A DNA stretch of 64,000 bases from positions 15,838,850 through 15,902,849 of the forward strand of contig NW_023600993.1 of the NCBI RefSeq assembly GCF_014898055.3. The letters are read 5' to 3'. Numbering within the stretch: position 1 is the stretch's first letter; each line of letters opens with the position of its first letter. Made by a program: the position numbers and the translations under genes. This DNA comes from Talpa occidentalis (taxonomy: Eukaryota; Chordata; Mammalia; Eulipotyphla; Talpidae). Of the stretch, positions 56,069 through 64,000 are shown piece by piece. Below the pieces are notes generated by a model. That model searched no databases, was not told where the DNA came from, and worked only from the letters and a program-made list of their open reading frames with translations.

Positions 56069-57762
56069 CCAGTTATTTTTAAATCTACCACTGATTTGGG
56101 GCATGGGAGATGGACTAGAGTAATTCAAAAGACCAGAAGCTTGCAGTTCTTACCTCTAGTTACCTTTATTTTCTTGATTAAAGGCCTCCCTTGAAAAAGG
56201 TGACTGACAATTATCCAGTTTTATTTTTGTTGATTTTATGGAGGGAGAGACTTTTAGAGGTCCATAGTCTACAGGGTTCATTAGAGTCACCATAAATGAT
56301 GTTTTCTAAAAATTATAGTGATGGAGAGTCCAAGTGGACATATAAAAGAAGATTTTAATAACTCAATCTCCAACTTAAAGTAATTATATCTTTATTGAAT
56401 GAGATTGGCGAAGTGCTGGGTGATTTCAATTGTTATGGATTTAATCTTTGTGATACCTGACAGGAACTGGTTCCTTTCATTGTCTTTTTACATATGAGGA
56501 GAAAGAGAGATATTTATTGATTAGGAGAGAGTACATTAATTTCTTTATGAACCAAACCTAGGAGGTTAACTCAAGATTCATTGCTTTTGTTAACTATGAT
56601 ATTAGGTTATATTTCAAAAATTCATTTCTTATGATTGCAGATCTTTAATAGAATAAAGAACTCCCCATTATTGTTGTTTAAGAGCATTCTTGCATGATAT
56701 GAACAATAGATTCAGATGATCTTGGTAATTTACCATGTAAAGCGCTTTACCCAAAATGTCATATTGGACCTCAAAACAACTTTATGAGATATCACTACTA
56801 TTTTTATATTTAGATTAGAAAAAATGATACTTAAAATGTTTGAATAACTTGCCCCAAATCAGTGTCATAGATGAATTTAATCTAAGACTGATTAGCTAAA
56901 AATTCTCTCGTGTGTGTGTGTGTGTGTGTGTGCATGTAAATTTTTCATGGAATGTGGCATTGTGTTTTATAAGTTCTAATATATTAGGCTATATCAAATA
57001 TAAATGATCTGGCTTCTTAGACTGGCTGTATATTACACTGTTTAGTTATATAAAATGAGTGTGAAGGGACAAAGAACAAATTTAAAGCTAACAAGTGTAT
57101 GTTATCACTTTAAAAAAAAGTTGTTTCATGATTGAAGCAGTGATTATAGTTTTGTAAGATGAAGGTCTAATTGAATCCTTAACCATTTAGAATGAAAAGA
57201 AACTTCTTATATGTCCATTAAATCATTCAAATGTGCTACCTGTAGGCTCAAACATTATTTAGAAAAAGCTGTATTTTCTCTGTTCAGATATTAAATCCCC
57301 TAATTTGAAGGTATTTTCTTTCTTACAGTGGGAGAGCACTTATATACTTTTCTAAAGTGCTTTAATGCATGTTTTTACATTTGTCATAATTATGTAAAGA
57401 AAGCAAATATAATCAACCCTATTTAAAATATTCAGAAACTGAGGCATAGTGAATTCAGATGCTGTATGTCAGGCTCACAGAATGTGGGTGACAGTATCTC
57501 ATAAATTTTTGTGATGGTGGTTTTCAGTTTGTTGCTTTTCTTCATGGGTCACTGAAGCATAGGGTGGGGAAGACCCTTATTATTCATTTGTGTATCAGTT
57601 AATAAATAACATGCTTAAAATTCTGTTGAACCAACTCTGGCTCATTTTCTTACATACTCTTTTGACAAAGTTATTTCTTTGGCTAAGCATTTGTTATCAT
57701 ATATCTTCCCTGAAACCCTGGATTTGGAGGAACAAATGGAATGCTATATATCTCTTAGCACA
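56069..57762. other. Unassigned DNA with MIR-like patches and a (TG)n run
   Basis: No gene was recognised. Two weak reverse MIR/L2-like patches lie near 56730-56895 (GCGCTTTACCCAAAATGTCA, 'gaataacttgccccaaatcagtgtc') and 57350-57475 ('gaaactgaggcatagtgaatt'). The (TG)n run is at 56910-56932. Confidence 0.4.
56910..56932 (+). repeat. (TG)n microsatellite
   Basis: An uninterrupted TG run of about 11 units, preceded by CTCTCG and ending in CATG. Confidence 0.95.
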
Positions 57763-58048
57763 GCGTTGTTCAACTGGAATGTAATATGAGCTCCCTATAT
57801 AATTTAAATTTTCTAGTAGCCACACTTATAAAAATGAAAAGAGGTAAATTAATTTTATTATATACTGTTTAAACCAGTATGCCCAAGATAGAATTTAAAT
57901 GTATAATCAATATAGAAAATTTAATGTGATTTTTTGTACTGTCTTTGATAGTCCATGTGTATTTCAGACCTAGAGTACATTTCAATTTGAACTTCACATT
58001 TCAATTGCTCAAGAACTAAATGTTGGCCAGTATAATATGAGAGCTGTT
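57763..58048 (+). mobile_element. hAT-type MER fossil, plus, near full length
   Basis: Starts AGCGTTGTTCAACTGGAATG, then TTTAAATTTTCTAGTAGCCA, 'cacttataaaaatgaaaagaggtaaattaattttatta', CATTTCAATTTGAACTTCAC and 'tttcaattgctcaagaactaaatg'. This matches the mammal-wide repeat whose middle reads 'ttaaattttctagtagccacattaaaaaagt'. I place it in the hAT group with moderate confidence. Confidence 0.65.
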
Positions 58049-58315
58049 GTGTCCTCTGATTGTGCATTTTGATTCCAAGTTAAATCAAATTTGAAATATT
58101 TCCAGCTTTCAAGTGGACTTTGGGGAATATTCCTTCTTGCAGTTTTCCTTGAAATTCTGCTAGTTAGCCCTTATTTTCATAATCTGCAAAATTCATTAAC
58201 TGAAAATGACTTTTCACTGACTCTGCATTCTTAGCTCCTCACTTTATTCTGACCACCTTCTTTTGGTAAGAACTTTCCCACCTCAACCAGTACAGGAACA
58301 ATAAATCACATATCT

Positions 58316-58602
58316 TTTTTTTTTTTATTTTTTTTTAGATTTATTTATTTATTTATACAAGCACTGAGTACAGTCAGAAGCGCGGGAGGGTGAGAGAATT
58401 CACCAGAGCCAGAGCGGGGAGCAGAGCAGGCAGAAGGACCGAAGGACACCGCTGAGTGGAGCAGCGGGCGGCAGGAGAGGTCTGTGCGCCATGTGGGACC
58501 CTCCTCTGGTGGCCGGGGAGCAGCCGGGGATCGAACCGGCGTCGCAGAGGCCGCGGCAGCTTCGCAACCCAGCGCTCAACCGCTGCGCCACCGGGGAGGC
58601 CC
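58316..58602 (-). mobile_element. tRNA-derived SINE, young subfamily B1, minus
   Basis: Almost consensus-like copy with a perfect 14-bp target duplication TAAATCACATATCT (58302-58315 and 58603-58616). Head GGGCCTCCCCGGTGGCGCAG, A box TGGCGCAGCGG, B box GGTTCGATCCC. The 'ctgctccccggccaccagagg' insertion marks B1. The A-tail has a single T-rich interruption. The lack of decay at CpG sites suggests that it is among the youngest here. Confidence 0.97.
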
Positions 58603-58616
58603 TAAATCACATATCT

Positions 58617-59537
58617 CGAAAGCAAGGAAAATTTCCTCTTCCAAAAGAATTCCACTCCATTATTGATGCTGGATTTCTACAGAAGTCATTCACTTGTTTT
58701 TTTTTTTTTTTTTTAATTACTCTGTGTCGCAACATTTTATAAGTATACTAGCCTCTATTATATAAAAACTTGAAATTTCAGTTTCTAAACCCCAAGTTTA
58801 CTTTTTTCTCAGTATATAGATAAAATACAGACTTCCTTTCAGCAAGGGTCTTGGGGAAGGGGAGGTAGAACTTCCATTACATGCCATACAGATACCAAAC
58901 AGATCAAGACCTCTATCTTCATGAGCATACAGTTTTTAAGATAGTTCTTTCAAGCATTAACAGTTAATAGATAAGAAGCAAGGAAAGAAAAGGCACATAT
59001 ATGCCTTAACTACCCGTCTGTAGATAATATGCATTTTTTTTTTATGTTCTACTGTCACGAGGTAGTCAGAGACACTCATGCAAAGGAGGGTGGGAAATGC
59101 ATTACCACCTGACTGCTCTGTGCTTCCTAGCTGCATCTAAGAGCTCCAGCACCTCTAAATAGAAATAGGACTTAAGTCTTTGGACATAAATCAACTCTTA
59201 GAGTTGAGCATTCATTATTTTGGGCTTGGTTATCATTTATTGATGCTTCCATATGTGTGTATAAAAGTTTCAGAGGTTTAGGTCCTTCCTTTGGAGAAGT
59301 ATATCACAGGAAGTAAATGCAAACAGAATTTCTGAATATTAAGAGGGCCATCTACAGGTAGGATTGGCTATGTTGTGCTGCTCTTCCAATTTTGGGTAGT
59401 GCTTTTTCAGTTCCTTAATATGTGATGAACTCTACATTTATCCTTTGAGAAACTTTAAATGGTTATTAATAAGTAGATTCAAAATACATTGAGTGAAATT
59501 TTTAATGCATTTTATCACCAACTCTACTTTTGTAAAC
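58617..59537. other. Unassigned non-coding DNA
   Basis: No gene was seen. A poly-T run of about 18 lies near 58698-58715. Confidence 0.35.
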
Positions 59538-59550
59538 TAAACATGATTCT

Positions 59551-59818
59551 TTTTTTTTTCAAAGATTTATTTATTTACTTATAGAAGCACTGGGTACAGT
59601 CAGAAGTGCGGGAGGGTGAGAGGATTCACCAGAGCCAGAGCAGGGAGCAGAACAGGCAGAAGGACTGAGCACACTGCTGAGGGGAGCAGCGGGCACAGCA
59701 GGAGAGGTCTGCGTGCCATGTGGGACCCTCGCTGGTAGCTGGGGATCAAACCAGCGTTGCAGAGGCTGCAGGCAGCTTCGCAGCCCAGCGCTCAACCTCT
59801 GCGCCACCGGGGAGGCAC
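59551..59818 (-). mobile_element. tRNA-derived SINE, subfamily B2, minus
   Basis: Full-length minus copy with target duplication TAAACATGATTCT (59538-59550 and 59820-59832). The junction AGCACTGGGTACAGTCAGAA marks subfamily B; the B1 insertion is absent ('ccctcgctggtagctgg'), so it is B2. The head ends GCCACCGGGGAGGC. Confidence 0.96.
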
Positions 59819-59984
59819 ATAAACATGATTCTCTTATAAAGGCCTCTCTCCAAAAACTGTCCCAAATCACTGTTTTCTGAAAGCCACCATTTTAAAGATA
59901 ACATCTTTTCAAGGTAGACTACCAGAAGTCAAATCCTATTGTAAAAGCAGAACTGAAATTAGGCTTCACACACATCTGGCAGCA

Positions 59985-60470
59985 TGACCATTTGTACATA
60001 AGAAAGGTGTGAATGAGATTATGTCTCAAATAAATTATCCGCTGATATGACAATTAACTGGCTGCCATAGGTATTCAATTATCTAATTATCTGCCAAAAT
60101 TGTGTGCCAGGTGTTCCCTGTGTCCAAATTTCATTATGTTACATTTATTAATTAATCTGCTTCATTTTGAGGAACATTCTAACTTAAAATAACTGGACTT
60201 AAGGTATTTTCTTTATTTTTTTTCATATTAGAAGACCTCCACTTACAAATGAAGCCATCTGAATAATGTATGAAAAATGAGAGCAGATTCAAACTCATTT
60301 GTCCACATCACAGCAACTGTTTGTACTGGCCCAACTGCTTACTATGCATGCAGATGTTAAATTGTGCATCCTTGATCGTCTGTTTGTAATGCAAAATGAC
60401 AGGTTGACTTGATTTTATCTAGCAGAAATCACTCAGGCATCCACAGTGGCAAATAGGACCCAGAAGGTTT
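59985..60470. promoter_or_regulatory. Candidate conserved non-coding element
   Basis: A repeat-free block dense in homeodomain-type and POU-like sites: GACAATTAACTGG, CAATTATCTAATTATC, TTTATTAATTAATCTG, CTATGCATGCAGATG and TTGTAATGCAAAATGAC. There is no coding frame. Density of this kind is typical of developmental enhancers in gene deserts, but conservation is untested. Confidence 0.3.
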
Positions 60471-60528
60471 TATGAATGCTTTACAATGAAACCTGTGGAT
60501 GAATTAAAATGCATCTCCTGCATTCTTT

Positions 60529-60538
60529 GTGTGTGTGT

Positions 60539-60569
<31 letters not shown>

Positions 60570-60581
60570 AATGTGTGTGTG
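60529..60581 (+). repeat. (TG)n microsatellite with interruptions
   Basis: About 53 bases of TG units interrupted by TATG and AATG, so it is an older or imperfect microsatellite. The minus frame here reads as His/Thr repeats. Confidence 0.93.
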
Positions 60582-61655
60582 CTCATTGCATAGGTTTTGG
60601 CTTTTTTTTCCTCCAAAACCTGGAGACTTTCCTTCTTAAATTCCAAAGAAAGCAATTTTCCCCATGAATCAAAGAGAGTAAATAACACTGTTTTTCTCTT
60701 TTGGCTTTCCCTCCCACTATAAAATAGCTGTGAGTAATACGCTTGAGACTACAGGTACTTGCTTTAGCAAACGTAAAGAAAAATGTTCTTTGAAATTGCA
60801 TTTTTATTTGTATAGAAATTCATGCAGGATTTTACAAGGACTTGTTGGTCTCTATCTTTTTGTGGTAGTGAATGCAACTCCCACTGAATCCAGGAATAAA
60901 CCTTGTTCTACAGAACGAGTGACTTTAAAGGCCTTTGATTACATTGTCCAATGCTGCATCACAAAGCACCCATATAGTGCCACCCATTGATGAATATAAA
61001 AACAAAAATATCTAAATATAAATGCCAAGAACACAGGGAAAGAAAGCACAGAAACGAAACTACTTACAAATATGTGGTTCTGATTTTTGATAGTCAGGTT
61101 TTACTGAAAATCTCTTTTCACTGTGTATGTCTACTTCAAATTCTAACAATTACCTAGGCATTTTCAAAACCCAACCATTTATTCAGCCACCAGTACTACG
61201 TTTCACCCTCAGCTATCTACTCTTCCTAGTGAAATCTAAATCCAACTTCAAGAGAACATATTTAAGGCCCTGATCATATCCTCTTAATGGGCTGTTTTTC
61301 TGTGGTGCTTGGGTAGGTTTGGGTTTAGGAGCAACCTTTAAATGGCTTAGACAGAAAACCAAGTCTTTGATTTAGTTATTGAGAATTCTCTAGAGTTGCT
61401 AATTGGTTTTCTGAACTTACCTCTTGAAATATTTCATTCTTTTTCTTTATCCAGTCTGTCTTCAACTGCCCAATAACCATCATTTAAACATTGTGTCCCC
61501 AAAACCTCAATATTAGTCATTTGAACATTATTCTCCCAAAAAATCTGAGAGTTCTTTCTAGAATGTTCTTTCCTGCAACATTCACTTGTCAAACACAGAT
61601 CAACCAGTCTTGCCTACTCCTTCAGTCCCACAAGCCTCCAAGTTATATTTTTTCT

Positions 61656-61908
61656 TTTTCTTTTTTTTTAAAGATTTATTTATTTATTTATACAAGCACT
61701 GGGTACAGTCAGAAGCACGGGAGGGTGAGTGAGAGAATTCACCAGAGCCACAGCAGGGAGCAGAACAGGCAGACTGATGAAATATACTGCTGAGGGGAGC
61801 AGTGCCATGTGGGACCCTCGCAGGTGGCTGGGGATTGAACCGGTGCTGCAGAGGCTGCGGGCAGCTTCGCAGGCCAGCACTCAACTGCTGTGCCACCAGG
61901 GGAGGCCC
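61656..61908 (-). mobile_element. tRNA-derived SINE, subfamily B2, minus
   Basis: Minus copy with tail TTTTTTTTTAAAGATTTATT and junction AGCACTGGGTACAGTCAGAA. A short internal deletion (about 20-30 bases) removes the 'ggcggcaggagaggtctgcgc' part: GAGGGGAGCAGTGCCATGTGG. The target duplication is partial (TTATATTTTTTC / TAATGTATTTTTTC). The head ends CAGGGGAGGCCC. Confidence 0.93.
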
Positions 61909-64000
61909 TGTAATGTATTTTTTCTAAAATAACTTGAGCACTTCATTAATTTTTATTGCTTCAATTATATATCTGTTTCATCTGAATATCAAGGTATTTA
62001 TGTCTAATCGCACTATTAAATTATATGCCATTTCATAGCAGAAACTGTATATTTTCCTTATATTGCCGACACTATGCAAAAATGCTGAATACAGGAGACA
62101 AATGTTTATGAAAATTGAATTTAGATCAGTTATTCAGCAAGTAATTATTAGCCATATTATATATTTGGTGTGGAGCCAAGAGTCTAGAATGCAAATATGA
62201 ATGAGGCACGAAGTGTAAAATACATAATTTGGGGAGTAAGATCAGTAACATGTAGGATAGGAAATCCCAGCCCTTGTCCCTCCACAGAAACACTTAATAG
62301 TCAAATGTAGACTGGTATACTTTTACAGGAATTTCAAGACCCTTGTAAGAAGTCACAACCCTCAGAAGGATGCAGAACCAAGAACCATTTTGTTATCTAT
62401 ACTGGGCAAGTTTCTGAGAAGAAATTTTCTGTAGGACTTGTGGGAAAGGTTTTTTTTTTTTCCCTCTCATACACAAAAAAGTAAACTAGGAGATACTCTT
62501 ATTTCCGATTTTGATTATTATTGTGTAATATTGCAATACCTGAAACAATGGATTGGGCACCTATTGCTTTTCTCTCATGTACCCTCACAAAGCAGAGCAA
62601 AGCAGAAAGTTGAAAACATGTGAATCTTTGACAGTGTTCTTATTTTGCTGATTTAGTCATTCTTGAAGCTCTCTACCACTGAACATGTATGATAATACAG
62701 TTGCTGTATTGTTTGAGTTACTTTAAAGGGAGGTTCTGTTACTTGCAGCTAAATTTCCCTAATGGATGCGATCTTGTAATTACAAAGCCATAGGATGGGA
62801 CAAAGCCAAAGAGTAAAAGAATCAGATCTGTATTTTACAAATACCACTTTCAGTACAGGAAAAATGATACATAGGAGAAAAGAATGAACATAAAACTAGT
62901 TAGAAGTCTAGTATTAAAATAGGTAAACAGAATAGAAAAATAATATAAAAGGAGATTTATAAAAGCCCTGTTTCCTTAAGTATGCTCCATGGAATGTTAG
63001 CTTTGAAAAATGTTAGTAGCTTGTAAATAGAAAAGTTTGGGAATCAGATCATAATTGGAAAGTCACTAGGTTAAGTCAAGGTAAATAAATGCTGATTTGC
63101 TAAAATATATTATTAAACTCTTAACTGAGAGATTAAATAACCATATTTTCTATAAATATGTAAAAGAATTTTCTTTTCATGAAGCTTTTTGGAAATAGTG
63201 TTTTATAGAACACACTGTAGGAAATTTTAGTTGGGTTATATTTATCTGATAATCACCCTCCACCTGGTGATTAAATATGAGATGAATTCCCTCCATCTTG
63301 TCTTGAGTTGTGGGATAGACACTGATGCCATTAATTGTGATAAAATATTTTGTAGGAAGATAATCAGTTCATTCTTGGATGTGTAGATTTTTGAGTAACC
63401 TGTGGGACATCCAGGTGGGAAAATTTCTGATAGTTATTTGAATATGGAGCTGAAGTTCAGAAATATTTTTTTTCATGGATACATTTGCAATAAATAAAAT
63501 CTTATGAGTAGAAGAAATCATCCTGTGTTAAATTCTTTAGTATGAACTTAATTGAGCTTCCCATCTTTTACATTGAGAGCATTTGAGGCTTAGAGAACAT
63601 CCTTTGCAAATAAAATCAGACAATAGTTGCTAGCGAAATGTCTAAGACGAAGAAATGTAAGGTGAATGCATACTGCACATTTTTAACATAGCCGCTCATC
63701 TTATACCCCTTTCCTCCATTGAAAAGGGCAGATTTGAAAAGCATAGGTACAATCCTCAGAGTTTAGATGTAGGTAATGAGTATTAGCCTCCAGCAATGCT
63801 TGTGATGTGTGAGCTTTGGGCAATGTCATGGAATCTCTCAGATCTCTCTGAGTTGTAAGTACAAGGGTTTCTTTTATTAACTTCAGCTGAACTTGAAGCA
63901 GGAGTCTGGAGATGAAAAATCTTGAGTGGCCATTATGTACTCTTTGAGTGATGAATCTCTGTAAAACCATTAAATCTATATTTTTAAAGAGGCCAAAAAT
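61909..64000. other. Unassigned AT-rich non-coding DNA to window end
   Basis: No SINE, LTR or named LINE was seen. The minus frame at 63701-63970 (89 codons) starts MVLQRFITQRVHNGHSRFFI; I do not recognise it and there is no support for a gene. A T-run lies near 62449-62461. Confidence 0.35.

Larger units (their letters stand above)
59835..61655. other. Largely unique region with candidate conserved element and (TG)n
   Basis: No gene was recognised. 59980-60470 is repeat-free with many TAATTA-like sites. A (TG)n run lies at 60529-60581. The frames at 60470-60990 are not recognised as proteins; one minus frame is a His/Thr run across the TG repeat. Confidence 0.4.

Overview
This window is mammalian nuclear DNA, intergenic or deep intronic. 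I find no intact protein-coding gene. The base composition is AT-rich, there are no long open frames, and interspersed repeats of several ages dominate. Every open frame of 60-217 codons is either inside a recognised repeat, a shadow of one, or unsupported. The organism is a placental mammal: L1 and L2 LINEs, MIR, MER5A-type hAT, Tigger and MLT1/MST-type MaLR fossils are all present. The active lineage-specific SINE is a tRNA-derived family of about 265 bp with a tRNA-like head, a long unique body and an (AATAAATAA)n-CTT-A(n) tail. It is not Alu, B1/B2, CAN, Bov-tA or Ere-1. A laurasiatherian such as a bat or pangolin seems likely, but I cannot fix the species.

Layout. 1-5.3 kb: two 5'-truncated copies of one young L1 subfamily (1-474 and 4532-5290) flank an old L1 fragment. 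5.3-15.6 kb: a SINE-free stretch with MIR/MER5 fossils and an old minus-strand L1. 15.6-30 kb: accessory-rich, with seven of the 17 SINEs. It also holds three solo LTR candidates (18.6, 21.3 and 23.2 kb) and a short, nearly intact endogenous retrovirus (27674-29849) with a 5-bp target duplication, about 99% identical LTRs, a (CAG)14 tract in each LTR and a 23-bp six-copy repeat in its leader. 30-45 kb: MLT1, hAT, a long ancient L2, L1M, MIR and more SINEs. 45-64 kb: mostly unique DNA that may hold conserved regulatory elements, plus an RPL7 processed pseudogene (51.2-51.7 kb), a plus-strand L2, a Tigger transposase fossil (54.7-55.6 kb), a hAT fossil and six SINEs.

Nothing here works together as an operon or pathway. 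The window's interest is genomic: a probable non-autonomous LTR retrotransposon family with unusual sequence architecture, the SINE subfamily structure, nested insertions, and a few unique segments that may be regulatory.
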